A stretch of DNA of 64,000 nucleotides from Lysinibacillus_B sp036662795 (GCF_036662795.1 NZ_JBAFWZ010000002.1:62001-126000); one strand, 5' to 3'; numbered from the stretch's first letter, positions 1-9,159 are shown. Program-made: numbers and translations. Notes: generated from the letters alone by a model not told the origin.

Positions 1-20
1 TTATGTTGTCAATAAGAAAT

Positions 21-48
21 TTGATAAAATTTTTAAAAATGTTATAAT
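21..48 (+). promoter_or_regulatory. Likely sigma-A promoter
   Basis: TTGATA at 21-26 and TATAAT at 43-48 are separated by 16 bp. The only gene downstream on this strand starts at 257, so the transcript would have a leader of about 200 nt. I see no recognisable riboswitch in that leader. Confidence 0.5.
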
Positions 49-256
49 AGTCTTACAATTGTTTTTTTCTAATCGTATTTCGAAGTTCGCTTTACATTTT
101 TGTAGATAGAATTTGGATACGTTTTTTTATATCTTTTTTAATCGAGAAAATAAATCAAACAGTTGTGTGAGCTTTAAAAGAGAGCCGATTGAATAAATTT
201 TTCAACTAACGATCTATTAGGAACTGAGTACTTATTCTATAAGGAGGACTAGAATA

Positions 257-1111
257 ATGAATCTAATCAATAAGAAAGTTACACACAAGCTTTTTGGTGT
301 AGGAAGTATAGTGAATCAAAATGACTCTAGTATTGAAATAAATTTCGCCTCGGAAAATAAAAAATTTATTTTCCCTGATGTTTTTGGAAAGCACTTAAAG
401 CTACATGATAAAAGTGATGCACATTTACTTGAAAAAATTTTACAAAAGAAGGAACAAGAACGAAAGGAGGAAGAACGGAAGAAGGAAGAAGAATTAAAGC
501 AACAGCGAATAAACCTGGAACTTCGTTTAGAACACGAAAAACTGATGAACAATCATAAGCTTCATCCAGAATCACAAATGGTTTTTTGGTGTGACAAAGA
601 CGAACAGACGAGATCTTTTTCAGAGTGGAAGGTTTTTTCAGGCGTTATTAAAAGTGGTAATAGCAACGGGAAACCAAAAAAACCAACCCGTTTGCATCAA
701 AATAGCGCAGTCCTGTTAACAGCGATTGATGCTGGCATGCCTGAAAAAGACAGACGTATTTTAGGTGTCTACATGGTGAATGAGGAGTTTATCGGTAAGC
801 TTTGTGAGGATGGGTATATTCCTGCGCATTCAAAATTCAAAATACAGCTTACAGAACAAGAAGCAGATAGGCTGCTTTTCTGGAACTACTATAGTAATGA
901 AAGGTCACCTGACAAAATGACATGGAATACAGGTAAATACCGCTATTTTGATAATTTATGGATGGCTCAAATCCTACTTGATATCGTTTCGTTAAAAAGT
1001 GAAACACAGGAACAGGAGCTAGCACAACAATTTTTCAAGCATTATTGTAAAATGAATGCCATAAATGATCAAGAGTTACCAAAGCCTAATGGCACATTAT
1101 TGCGTATTTAG
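257..1111 (+). CDS. Hypothetical protein with Tudor-like N-terminus and coiled coil
   Basis: A 284-residue protein of unknown function. The first ~45 residues (VTHKLFGVGSI..., then IEINFAS..KKFIFPD) have the pattern of the small beta-barrel/Tudor-like module at the C-terminus of PcrA/UvrD helicases, which suggests a binding role. Residues ~60-100 are very rich in Glu, Lys and Arg (KKEQERKEEERKKEEE) and should form a charged coiled coil. The C-terminal ~170 residues are an unassigned globular domain containing WNYYSNE and WNTGKYRYF. The start is supported by AAGGAGG about 10 nt upstream. It is monocistronic and ends at a bidirectional terminator. The Tudor resemblance is read by eye. Confidence 0.7.
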   Translation: MNLINKKVTHKLFGVGSIVNQNDSSIEINFASENKKFIFPDVFGKHLKLHDKSDAHLLEKILQKKEQERKEEERKKEEELKQQRINLELRLEHEKLMNNHKLHPESQMVFWCDKDEQTRSFSEWKVFSGVIKSGNSNGKPKKPTRLHQNSAVLLTAIDAGMPEKDRRILGVYMVNEEFIGKLCEDGYIPAHSKFKIQLTEQEADRLLFWNYYSNERSPDKMTWNTGKYRYFDNLWMAQILLDIVSLKSETQEQELAQQFFKHYCKMNAINDQELPKPNGTLLRI

Positions 1112-1140
1112 ACGTTAGATAAAAAATCTAAGTTAAAATA

Positions 1141-1200
1141 AAAAGCAGACGGTCAACTAGAAGTGCTAGCAACGCTCCTCTAATTTGCCGTCTGCTTTTC
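1141..1200. terminator. Bidirectional terminator of the GCAGACGG hairpin family
   Basis: AAAAGCAGACGG at 1141-1152 pairs with CCGTCTGCTTTT at 1188-1199 to give a perfect 12-bp stem with A and T flanks. It can end both the gene at 257-1111 and the converging splB. Related hairpins occur at 5877, 6077 and, degenerate, at 28866. Confidence 0.85.
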
Positions 1201-1225
1201 AGGTTATTTAACGGATTTATAGGAC

Positions 1226-2254
1226 TCACGTAAAGTATTCGAGCTTCGCATTTGGAAAGAATTTCTCCATATAGCTGTATAGCCTCTCCTTCATTTCGTT
1301 CTCTTCTTCTTTCTGATAAATATACTTACCAATCCCGTACTTGCCCCACTTAAGACGTCTTGAAGATTCATCTAACTGTAACTTAGTCTTTGGATAGTTT
1401 TTCTCAATCACATTTTTTGCCGTCTTCGTAAATCGGTGCTGTATGAATTCAAAGGTGATATCATCCCGAGCATCGTGCGGTAACTCTGCGTCCAAGCGCT
1501 CAAACATATTATAGTAGCCCTCTTGCCAGCCTTCATGCAAATAAATCGGGGCGACGATAAATCCAAGTGGATACCCTGCTCTTGCAACTTTCCCAGCTGC
1601 TTCAATTCGTTTCGCTAAAGGTGAAGTTCCTGGCTCAAAGTTTTTAATCACATAGTCAGCGTTAATACTAAATCGAAATCTTGTGTGACCGTTATGCTTA
1701 GCATCGAGCAAGTGATCGACATGATGAAATTTTGTGACAAACCGCAATCTTCCTAATTCTGTTTGGCCAAAATGTTCAATAGCCTTTTTTAATGAGTGGG
1801 TTAAATGGTCAATCCCAACAATATCAGATGTACAAGCTGCTTCAAAACGCGTAATTTCAGGGGCACGTTCTTCGATATAGGAATCTGCCGCTTCAAAAAT
1901 TTCATCGACATTCACATATGTACGAAGATAAGGCTTACTCCCCATAGTTGTTTGCAAATAACAATAATGACAATGTCCCATGCATCCGGTTGCTAGTGGA
2001 ATGGCATATTCTGCGGATGGCTTCGACGTATCAAACTTTAGTGTTTTACGAATGCCCACGACGAGCGTGGACTTTGCAATCCGGTACTTTTGCAAATCAT
2101 TGTCTCCAGGCAGGTTTCGTATTTGATTATGAGAGGTAGTATAGCGAATCTCGATACCTAACCCTTCAAATTTTTCTTTCAGTTCTATACCTAATGGATA
2201 CTCCAACGCTTTTGGTTCAAAATAAACAAGTTGAGGCATAAATGGTTTCGTCAT
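1226..2254 (-). CDS. splB: Spore photoproduct lyase
   Basis: Radical SAM DNA-repair enzyme that reverses the thymine dimer 'spore photoproduct' during germination. The cluster-binding motif CMGHCHYC (CX3CX2C) falls at residues 91-98 with the start used here. A further Cys at ~141 (FEAACTSD) matches the catalytic Cys141 of the Bacillus enzyme. The ATG at 2254 is chosen because GGAG lies 6 nt upstream and the resulting 342-residue length and cysteine numbering fit B. subtilis SplB; a TTG 12 nt further upstream overlaps the ribosome binding site. It stands alone, without a visible splA, and ends at the shared hairpin. Confidence 0.95.
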   Translation of the reverse strand: MTKPFMPQLVYFEPKALEYPLGIELKEKFEGLGIEIRYTTSHNQIRNLPGDNDLQKYRIAKSTLVVGIRKTLKFDTSKPSAEYAIPLATGCMGHCHYCYLQTTMGSKPYLRTYVNVDEIFEAADSYIEERAPEITRFEAACTSDIVGIDHLTHSLKKAIEHFGQTELGRLRFVTKFHHVDHLLDAKHNGHTRFRFSINADYVIKNFEPGTSPLAKRIEAAGKVARAGYPLGFIVAPIYLHEGWQEGYYNMFERLDAELPHDARDDITFEFIQHRFTKTAKNVIEKNYPKTKLQLDESSRRLKWGKYGIGKYIYQKEEENEMKERLYSYMEKFFPNAKLEYFT

Positions 2255-2480
2255 GATCTTCTCCAATCGAATAAAATTACAGCATCATTTTTATTGTCGT
2301 TGAAATTAGCTTGTCTAAAGAAGTGAAATTTATGTTGTGGAATATCATGGTGCAATTATTTTTAACGAAAAATTCGTTAAAGGCTTACATACAAGTGGTT
2401 AAAAAGTTAAGATGAGTTTGGTAAAATATAGTATATAGCTTCTAGGAACGATAATTAGGGTGAAGGAAGGAGACAATAGA

Positions 2481-3308
2481 ATGATTTGTGAGTTACAGCA
2501 AAGTGATTTTCATAAATGTTTAAGAATCATAAATGAACAAGGACAACTAGAAGCTAAAGCAATCATTTCAGGAGTCAATCCTGGGCGTATATTTGTAGAT
2601 GATGAGGCTACACCCCAAACAGGACTTATTTGGTTAGGGAATAATGATGGCTTTATATTTATTGGGGATGAAAGTAATGAGCGGTTTATCAAAGATATCA
2701 ATGCTTATATTGACGATAGAATAGCACCGGAAGCAAAGAAAGTTAGTCTAAAGTGGTTTGAAGGGGTAGGCAATCATGAGAAATGGAATAACACGATCCA
2801 ATCGATATTTAAACATCGTGAATTAGGAAGCTGGCAGCAAAAAGTTTATATATTAGAAAAAGAGCACTATAAACCTGAAAGAGAGCCTATGCTGGAAAAT
2901 GGATATTCAATCCATAAAATTGATAAGATGCTCTATGAAAATGATACTAGCTTCATAAAGAACATTGAGTTTTTACACTCAAAGATTTTAGAGTTTTGGT
3001 CATCACCCGATCATTTTTTTAGTAAGGGGATTGGTTATTGTATTGTTCATAAGAATGAAATTGTCAGTGTCTGTTTTTCAGGTTTTGTTGTTGAAAATAT
3101 ACATTGTATAGATATTGAAACTTTAGGTACTCATCAGGGGAAAAAGTTAGCTCAAACGAATGCCCACAGCTTTGTAAAAGATTGTTTTGAGAATAATATG
3201 GTACCGTATTGGGATTGTATGGAAGGGAATAAACCTTCTATTGCAGTTGCTGAAAACCTAGGATTTTGTAATTCATTTAACTACATAGGATATGAATTTA
3301 CGTTTTGA
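2481..3308 (+). CDS. GNAT-family acetyltransferase
   Basis: 275-residue protein resembling the GNAT_acetyltr_2 group (two-part proteins with an N-terminal GNAT-like region and a C-terminal catalytic GNAT domain). The C-terminal half shows the expected pattern: a strand (GIGYCIVHKNEIVSVCFSGF), an acetyl-CoA loop-like stretch (TLGTHQGKKLAQTNAHSFV, residues ~215-235) and the closing PSIAVAENLGF motif. The ATG at 2481 has GGAAGGAGA 7 nt upstream; an upstream in-frame GTG at 2460 lacks such a site. The substrate cannot be told from sequence. Monocistronic. Confidence 0.8.
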   Translation: MICELQQSDFHKCLRIINEQGQLEAKAIISGVNPGRIFVDDEATPQTGLIWLGNNDGFIFIGDESNERFIKDINAYIDDRIAPEAKKVSLKWFEGVGNHEKWNNTIQSIFKHRELGSWQQKVYILEKEHYKPEREPMLENGYSIHKIDKMLYENDTSFIKNIEFLHSKILEFWSSPDHFFSKGIGYCIVHKNEIVSVCFSGFVVENIHCIDIETLGTHQGKKLAQTNAHSFVKDCFENNMVPYWDCMEGNKPSIAVAENLGFCNSFNYIGYEFTF

Positions 3309-3434
3309 ATACTATCTAAAAAATGTTCATCTGATTTGGACCCGCTTAAAAATTTTGTTTACGAACTATAAATGAATTACCGTATATTGGTATTATGATG
3401 ATGTAATCAAATGATTTTAAAAGGAGAGATATGA

Positions 3435-4562
3435 ATGACAGCTCAACAACAAGCAGCAATGCAATCAATGATTGATTGGCTTGCGGATGAACATGAACTC
3501 GGTAGACACCCTAGCCTAATAGAAATTGCAGGAGAATTCCATAGACATGATATGCACTACTACATATTCAAATATAAAAAGAACATGCTCGGAAAATGGC
3601 TCCTTGGCGTTTGTGGGGGCTATGAGGATCCGTCTGACACGGAGCATTGCGGTCATGTCTTTAGCGAGATGGAACCCTACGATCCTTCGACTGCAGAGCA
3701 AGAAGCGATAAAAATGGTAGAAATGGTCCGTGAATACTGGATGCAGCAGGCTGAAGCTTATGAGGCTACACAATCCGAAGGGGAAGAAACAGAAACCCAA
3801 GACAAAGATTCTGGTATTTTTAATGGATTCATCCTGCTTAACTCTTCGGAATGTGATCTTGAGGCGATAAAATCTAATCTTTCTAATGATTGGAATATTT
3901 CCAGCTCAATGGTAGAGGATGAGGAAAACTCCAAAGAATCAAAAGAAGGAACCCTAGTCTTTGAAGTGGATGACTGCCTTTTAGCAGTAAGCTTTGTCGA
4001 TGCCCCAGTACCAGATGGTGAGGCTGAGCATTTTGCACAGGGGAATTACCTATGGAAGGAAGCTGTTGAGGTTACTAAAACGCATGTAGCTCAAATCATC
4101 CTGGCTGTATTTACCCGCTCCGGCTCTCCACTTGATAGCGGCAAGCTATTCACAAAGCTGGCGGCGAGTTGTCTTAAGCTCCCTAACGCAATAGGAATCT
4201 ATACGTGTGGCACTGTATTCCAGCCTGAAATGTATTTGGATATGGCTGAAGTCATGAAGGATGACGATATGATCCCTTTACTTAATCTAGTTTATTTCGG
4301 TCTGGTCGGTACGGAAACAGGATTAGATGGATATACTTATGGACTAAAAGCCCTTGGTAAGGATGAAATTGAAATCCTAGACAGCCAAGTAAGTCCTGCC
4401 GAGCTACGTGATTTTTTACTTGATATTTCCGGCTATATTGTAGAAGAGAATGTCACTTTAAGAGATGGAGAAACAATCGGCTTCTCAGCAGAGCAAAAGC
4501 TACCGATTTCCCGTTCTGAGGGAGTGTATGTCGATGGGGACACTCTCAAAATCGAATACTAG
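3435..4562 (+). CDS. DUF4261 domain protein
   Basis: 375 residues, acidic. The N-terminal ~120 residues form a separate region rich in Trp, His and Tyr (RHDMHYYIFKYKK, then a GGYEDPSDTEHCGHVFSEM stretch). From ~residue 130 the protein matches the DUF4261 pattern: GFILLNSSE..., VDDCLLAVSFVDAPVPDGEAE and WKEAVEVTKTHVAQ. DUF4261 proteins are often found as accessory or immunity-like proteins, but no toxin partner is adjacent here. Start ATG has AAGGAGA upstream. Followed by a strong terminator. Confidence 0.8.
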   Translation: MTAQQQAAMQSMIDWLADEHELGRHPSLIEIAGEFHRHDMHYYIFKYKKNMLGKWLLGVCGGYEDPSDTEHCGHVFSEMEPYDPSTAEQEAIKMVEMVREYWMQQAEAYEATQSEGEETETQDKDSGIFNGFILLNSSECDLEAIKSNLSNDWNISSSMVEDEENSKESKEGTLVFEVDDCLLAVSFVDAPVPDGEAEHFAQGNYLWKEAVEVTKTHVAQIILAVFTRSGSPLDSGKLFTKLAASCLKLPNAIGIYTCGTVFQPEMYLDMAEVMKDDDMIPLLNLVYFGLVGTETGLDGYTYGLKALGKDEIEILDSQVSPAELRDFLLDISGYIVEENVTLRDGETIGFSAEQKLPISRSEGVYVDGDTLKIEY

Positions 4563-4571
4563 TCTCATTTC

Positions 4572-4601
4572 AAAAAAGGCGCCGTAGCAGGTGTCTTTTT
4601 T
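4572..4601 (+). terminator. Rho-independent terminator
   Basis: AAAAAAGGCGCC pairs with GGTGTCTTTTTT (two G-T pairs) around a short loop just after the DUF4261 gene. The remaining 260 bp before the next gene contains no recognisable motif beyond AT-rich promoter-like sequence near 4715. Confidence 0.85.
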
Positions 4602-4867
4602 GCTCTACATATAAATCTAGACACATTTTACTCAAGTCGTGCACTTACTTTTATATTGAAAAACTAATTGAAAATAGAACGGTTTGTGAAGATAAATTAA
4701 AAAAGCTAGGTTATACTATAATAATGATTTAATTACTTAAAGCTACCGACATCTCTTGAGGTGCCACATACATTCTGCACATTGTTAAGGTTGGCTTAGG
4801 TAGTTAATATAAACTTATAATATATAGATTAAACATGCATAAGTGTTCAGAGTGAGAGGATTTGAAT

Positions 4868-5842
4868 TTGAATATGACAGAGAATTTTTGGAAGGATTTA
4901 CCGAGACCGTTTTTTGTACTTGCACCAATGGAGGATGTGACGGATGTTGTCTTTCGCCATGTTGTAAGTGCAGCTGGGAGCCCGGATGTATTTTTCACAG
5001 AGTTTACAAACTCAGATAGCTATTGTCATCCTGAGGGCATGAAAAGTGTGCGTGGTCGCTTGATTTTTACAGAGGATGAACAGCCAATGGTGGCACATAT
5101 TTGGGGGGATAATCCCGAATATTTCCGTCAAATGAGTATGGGTATGGCAAAGCTAGGGTTTAAAGGGATCGATATAAATATGGGCTGCCCTGTACCAAAT
5201 GTGGCATCGAGAGGAAAAGGGAGTGGCCTTATTCTACGTCCGGACGTTGCAGCAGAATTGATCGGAGCAGCAAAAGCAGGTGGACTTCCTGTTAGCGTAA
5301 AAACACGTCTTGGTTTTAGTGATATAAATGAGTGGGAGGACTGGCTAACGCATATTTTAAAACAGGATATTGCGAACCTTTCGATTCATTTACGTACAAG
5401 AAAGGAAATGAGCCAAGCTGATGCGCACTGGGAGCTCATTCCGGAAATCAAAAAATTACGGGACCGTATCGCACCGAATACGCTCTTAACAATTAATGGA
5501 GACATCCCTGACCGTCAAACGGGGCTAGAGCTAGCTGAAAAATATGGTATTGATGGCGTGATGATTGGGCGCGGTATTTTCAAAAATCCTTTTGCCTTTG
5601 AAAAGGAGCCAAGGGAGCATAGCAGAAAAGAATACCTTGACCTTTTAAGACTGCAGCTTGATCTTCAAGATCAATATGCGGAGGAATTACCACGTTCAAT
5701 CACAGGGCTTCACCGCTTTTTCAAAATTTATGTCAAAGGTTTCCGTGGGGCTGGCGAACTAAGAAACCAATTGATGAACACGAAATCAACAGATGATGTT
5801 CGTACATTGCTAGATAATTTTGAAGCAAACAATGTGGAATAA
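4868..5842 (+). CDS. tRNA-dihydrouridine synthase (Dus family)
   Basis: FMN-dependent reductase of uridine in the tRNA D-loop. TIM-barrel features are clear: LAPMEDVTD at the N-terminus (FMN loop), NMGCPVPNVASRGKGSGL with the catalytic Cys, VSVKTRLGF, NLSIHLRTR with the proton-relay/phosphate-binding His, NGDI and IGRGIFKNPFAF. About 324 residues, similar to the Bacillus YfjN-type Dus. The start is uncertain: TTG 4868 lies 7 nt after AGAGGA, TTG 4862 almost touches it, and ATG 4874 is 13 nt away. Monocistronic, followed by two hairpins. Confidence 0.92.
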   Translation: MNMTENFWKDLPRPFFVLAPMEDVTDVVFRHVVSAAGSPDVFFTEFTNSDSYCHPEGMKSVRGRLIFTEDEQPMVAHIWGDNPEYFRQMSMGMAKLGFKGIDINMGCPVPNVASRGKGSGLILRPDVAAELIGAAKAGGLPVSVKTRLGFSDINEWEDWLTHILKQDIANLSIHLRTRKEMSQADAHWELIPEIKKLRDRIAPNTLLTINGDIPDRQTGLELAEKYGIDGVMIGRGIFKNPFAFEKEPREHSRKEYLDLLRLQLDLQDQYAEELPRSITGLHRFFKIYVKGFRGAGELRNQLMNTKSTDDVRTLLDNFEANNVE

Positions 5843-5876
5843 CGACATAAGTTATAGTATTAATAATAAAATAAGA

Positions 5877-5929
5877 AGCAGACAGTTTAGAGGTGTAAAT
5901 AAGTACCTCTAGTTAGCTGTTTGTTTTTT
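5877..5929 (+). terminator. Terminator hairpin, GCAGACGG family copy 2
   Basis: AGCAGACAGTTTAGAGGT pairs with ACCTCTAGTTAGCTGTTTG and is followed by a T run. It has the same layout as copies at 1141 and 6077: an outer GCAGAC arm and an inner TAGAGG/CCTCTA arm. Confidence 0.75.
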
Positions 5930-6076
5930 GCATTTTATGGATGGAGTCATCACCAAATCATGGTAGCAATGAAGAGGTTAAATTTGATTTTTTTGGGATA
6001 TTCCAAATAAAGTAGAAATCTTATCGGTATTAAGAATGAGGAAGAAGGTCTAATTTCTTCATTGAATCATAAAAAT

Positions 6077-6124
6077 AGCAGACGGTTTAGAGGTACGATT
6101 TACTACTCTAAATGCCGTCTGCTT
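6077..6124. terminator. Terminator hairpin, GCAGACGG family copy 3
   Basis: AGCAGACGGTTTAGAG pairs with CTCTAAATGCCGTCTGCT. On the minus strand the stem is followed by ATTTTT, so it can terminate the LysR gene as well as read-through from the Dus gene. The ~150 bp between this copy and copy 2 contains nothing recognisable. Confidence 0.75.
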
Positions 6125-6217
6125 ATCTTTTACAGCGGGAAGTTGGTAGGTATTTCAATTTTGGGTTAGTTTGAATTATCGAAGGACCTTTCTTTATAAA
6201 AATCTCTTTCAATAGAT

Positions 6218-7117
6218 TCATAAATCTAACACTTGAATCATTTTATATCTATTGATAAAACTCTTCACTTGCGAGCTTAGTGGGATATGCTTGTTACGAA
6301 CCCAACCAATTTGTACAGGCAATTGTTCAAATCCTTTAATTTCTAATGGCACAAGCTTTCCTTCTAAATAAAATTGAGAAAAGTAAAGAGAATAGTCATG
6401 CCCAACACTAATGGCATTTTGGTCTGTAATCCCTAGAATAATTGCTTCAACATTATTTGTTCGAAATAGCACATTTAGATGGCCGTGTTTTTTTGTGAAC
6501 TCAGATTCAAAGTGCTTTACATGGTCATCTTTATAAAAAATTAAATTCTCTTCCATTAATTGTTCAGCAGTGATGAATTTCTCTTTAGCATAGGGAGAAC
6601 GATGGCTTGCCACAGCTACCATCTTTCCCTTTACAACAGGCTCGTAAATTAAATCATTTATTTCTTCTTGAAATAAGCTTGATTGTACAATAAGGCCGGC
6701 ATCTAATTCTCCTTCTAAAACTTTTTTTATGATCTCTTCACTGGATCCTTCTGTTAAAAAAATTTCGGTGTTAGGATAACTCTGTTTGTAGTTGGTAACA
6801 GCTTTAACTAGTGGAAGCATAACACCTGGAATTGCAGCTAAACGTAATTCCTTTGATCCTTCCTTTTGCCAAAACAATTCATCTAGTTCTTCAAACTTTT
6901 CCATAATTTCGATTGCCTTTTTAATAATGTCCTTGCCGTTATCACTTGGATAAGTTCCAGATTTTGTTCGAATAAAGAGAGGAAATCCAATTTCTTCTTC
7001 GATTTGATATATTGCCTGACTAATTGTAGGCTGTGTGACATTTAGACTTTTTGCGGCTTTATTTATGGATTTTAGCTTTGCCACTTCGATAATGTATTCT
7101 AATTTTGCTGGAAACAT
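6218..7117 (-). CDS. LysR-family transcriptional regulator
   Basis: 299 residues, the usual LysR length. The N-terminal winged HTH is at residues ~4-62 (KLKSINKAAKSLNVTQPTIS...IEEEIGFPLFIRT). The C-terminal ~200 residues are a periplasmic-binding-like effector domain (LRLAAIPGVMLPLV..., GELDAGLIVQSS). ATG 7117 is preceded by AAAGGGG. It diverges from the dehydrogenase at 7241, the classic arrangement in which a LysR protein controls its neighbour and itself. The inducer is unknown. A near-palindrome at 7141-7155 is a candidate binding site. Confidence 0.92.
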   Translation of the reverse strand: MFPAKLEYIIEVAKLKSINKAAKSLNVTQPTISQAIYQIEEEIGFPLFIRTKSGTYPSDNGKDIIKKAIEIMEKFEELDELFWQKEGSKELRLAAIPGVMLPLVKAVTNYKQSYPNTEIFLTEGSSEEIIKKVLEGELDAGLIVQSSLFQEEINDLIYEPVVKGKMVAVASHRSPYAKEKFITAEQLMEENLIFYKDDHVKHFESEFTKKHGHLNVLFRTNNVEAIILGITDQNAISVGHDYSLYFSQFYLEGKLVPLEIKGFEQLPVQIGWVRNKHIPLSSQVKSFINRYKMIQVLDL

Positions 7118-7140
7118 ATAATAATTTCCCCTTTGTTGTA

Positions 7141-7155
7141 ATAGGAATTACCTAT
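7141..7155. promoter_or_regulatory. Candidate LysR operator
   Basis: ATAGGAATTACCTAT is a near-perfect 15-bp palindrome with the AT-rich T-N11-A character of LysR boxes. It lies 24 bp upstream of the LysR start and about 85 bp upstream of the divergent dehydrogenase. Assignment is by position and symmetry only. Confidence 0.45.
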
Positions 7156-7240
7156 AACATAACAAAATAATTCGATTTTAACAATTTTGTGAACTAAATT
7201 ATAATGAAGTTGTTCAAAAAATCGATCGGAGGATATAACA

Positions 7241-8296
7241 ATGAAAGCAGCAGTTTGGCATGGTATAAAAGATATTCGCGTTGAGGATGTAACGATTAAA
7301 GAAGTAACAGGTAATAAAGTAAAAGTAAAAGTGGAATGGGCAGGTATTTGCGGAAGTGACTTACATGCGTATATGCATGATTTAAGTGGGACAGGAGCAG
7401 GTATTCAAGTTGGTCAACCACACTTCCTTTCAGGTCGAAAAGCGCCTTTGACAATGGGGCATGAATTTTCAGGGGTTGTGACAGAAGTTGGTCCGGAAGT
7501 GACAAATGTTTCTGTTGGAGATCGTGTAGCAATCGAGCCAATTATTCGTGATGAGGCTTCTTCATATGTGCAAAAAGGTTATTACAATTTAGGAAGATTT
7601 GGATTAGTAGGCTTTAGTGACGATGGTGGATTTGCAGAATATGCCGTTGTAGAAGATTATATGATCCACAAAGTACCAGATAGCGTATCGATGGAAGAGG
7701 CAGCGATGGTAGAACCTTTAGCAGTAGTGATGCGAGGGCTTACTGAAAGTAATTTTAAAGCAGGTATGACAGCAGCAGTATTTGGTGCAGGACCGATTGG
7801 TTTATTAACAGTGCTTGCTTTAAAAGCTGCTGGAGCAAGAGAAATTTATTTAGTGGATATTGTAGAAGAACGATTAGCATTAGGAAAAGAAATCGGTGCA
7901 ACGCGTGTCATTAATAGCTTACAAGAAAAAGCTGAAGAGGTTATTGCCTCGTTAACGGAAGATGGAGTAGATATTGCTTTTGAAGTTGCAGGTGTGCAAC
8001 CAACTTTAGATAGTGCCATTAATGTTGTTCGTAAAGGTGGCGAAGTAGTCGTATTATCTGTGTTTGCAGAATCTCCACGAGTAAACCTAACTTTAATGAT
8101 GCTAAAAGAGCTTCGACTGCTATCAACTTATTGCTACCGAAACAACTATGAGGAAGTAATTGGCTTAATGGCTTCTGGTCAAATTAATGTTAAACCATTA
8201 ATTACGAGCAAAATTCCTTTAGATGAAATCGTAGAAAACGGCTTCGATAAATTAGTATCTGATAAAAAACAAGCTAAAATCTTAGTAAGACCATAA
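7241..8296 (+). CDS. Zinc-dependent MDR alcohol dehydrogenase, 2,3-butanediol dehydrogenase-like
   Basis: 351-residue medium-chain dehydrogenase resembling (R,R)-butanediol/acetoin reductases. The catalytic zinc ligands are visible as C37 (GICGSD), H74-E75 (GHEF) and E159 (VEPL); the NAD loop GAGPIG is at ~182-187 with an acidic residue (VDIVEER) at the end of the next strand, which indicates NAD rather than NADP. The structural-zinc lobe that usually holds four Cys has none here (IEPIIRDEASSYVQKGYYNLG). GGAGG lies 9-10 nt before the ATG. Probably controlled by the divergent LysR protein. Confidence 0.88.
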   Translation: MKAAVWHGIKDIRVEDVTIKEVTGNKVKVKVEWAGICGSDLHAYMHDLSGTGAGIQVGQPHFLSGRKAPLTMGHEFSGVVTEVGPEVTNVSVGDRVAIEPIIRDEASSYVQKGYYNLGRFGLVGFSDDGGFAEYAVVEDYMIHKVPDSVSMEEAAMVEPLAVVMRGLTESNFKAGMTAAVFGAGPIGLLTVLALKAAGAREIYLVDIVEERLALGKEIGATRVINSLQEKAEEVIASLTEDGVDIAFEVAGVQPTLDSAINVVRKGGEVVVLSVFAESPRVNLTLMMLKELRLLSTYCYRNNYEEVIGLMASGQINVKPLITSKIPLDEIVENGFDKLVSDKKQAKILVRP

Positions 8297-8313
8297 TCAT
8301 TTTAATAATAATA

Positions 8314-8359
8314 GCCCATTTATTTCGATGGATTTTCGTCGAAATAGGTGGGTTTTTTA
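8314..8359 (+). terminator. Rho-independent terminator
   Basis: CCCATTTATTTCGA pairs with TCGAAATAGGTGGG, then a run of T. It ends the dehydrogenase transcript. Confidence 0.85.
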
Positions 8360-8394
8360 TGTTGAACAGGTTAAAAGGGGGATTATATGTGTTT

Positions 8395-8422
8395 TTGATA
8401 AATATGTAAGATAATGTATACT
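8395..8422 (+). promoter_or_regulatory. Likely sigma-A promoter for the two-component operon
   Basis: TTGATA at 8395 and TATACT at 8417 with a 16-bp spacer, 50 bp upstream of the response regulator start. Confidence 0.55.
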
Positions 8423-8472
8423 AGAATTATCCTGTTAGACAAGAAGGGAAATCTTTTTCTAGGAGATTTACG

Positions 8473-9159
8473 ATGAAATTAGATTGTTTAATTGTTGATG
8501 ATGAGCTCGCTTTAGCTGAAACAACTTGTGAATATTTTAATATGTTTGAGGTCAAAACAGCATTTGCTACAAGTGGTGATGAGTGCGAGCTTTTGTTGAA
8601 GGAACATGAACCATCATTGATTCTTTTAGATATTAATCTCGGTGATGAATCGGGGTTTGATTTATGTAAAAGATTGCGTAAAACAACACAGATTCCGATT
8701 TTGTTTATAAGTGCTCGTTCCAGCGATGATGATGTTTTAATTGCACTTAACATCGGAGGAGATGATTACATTCAAAAGCCGTATACTCTAAGTATTCTAC
8801 TAGCAAAAGTAAAAGCGGTACTCAAAAGATATGGCAGTGGCTCTAGTGACCAGCAAGAGGTTTTAGAATTTGGTCATATCCAAATTGATACAAAGCTTCA
8901 TCGTGTTCGAGTAAAGGGTAAGGATATTAGACTAAAAACGATGGAATATAAGCTGCTTCATTATTTAGCGAGTAATAAAAACCGTATAGTTACTAAAAAT
9001 GAATTGTTTCAACATGTATGGGAGGATTCCTTTGTAGGGGATGGAACCCTAAATGTGCACATTCGGCATTTACGAGAAAAAATCGAAGAGAATCCAAAGA
9101 ACCCGCAATTCATCAAAACGATTTGGGGCACTGGTTATGTATTAGAGGACAATAACTAA
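8473..9159 (+). CDS. OmpR-family response regulator
   Basis: 228 residues. The receiver domain carries the acidic pocket D9/D10, phospho-acceptor D53 (LLDINLG), S80 and K102 (QKPYT). The C-terminal OmpR winged helix is at ~130-225 (KTMEYKLLHYLASNKNRIVTK..., GTLNVHIRHLREKIE, TIWGTGYVLE). Its stop overlaps the start of the histidine kinase by one base (TAATG), so the pair is translationally coupled. The targets are probably the ABC exporter that follows, by analogy with Bce-type systems; this is inferred from position. Confidence 0.94.
   Translation: MKLDCLIVDDELALAETTCEYFNMFEVKTAFATSGDECELLLKEHEPSLILLDINLGDESGFDLCKRLRKTTQIPILFISARSSDDDVLIALNIGGDDYIQKPYTLSILLAKVKAVLKRYGSGSSDQQEVLEFGHIQIDTKLHRVRVKGKDIRLKTMEYKLLHYLASNKNRIVTKNELFQHVWEDSFVGDGTLNVHIRHLREKIEENPKNPQFIKTIWGTGYVLEDNN

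Noticed and set aside
4735..4800. Possible riboswitch upstream of the Dus gene
   Set aside because: There are short GC-containing stretches (CTACCGACATC, GGTTGGCTTAGG) but no known riboswitch core and no terminator before the gene.
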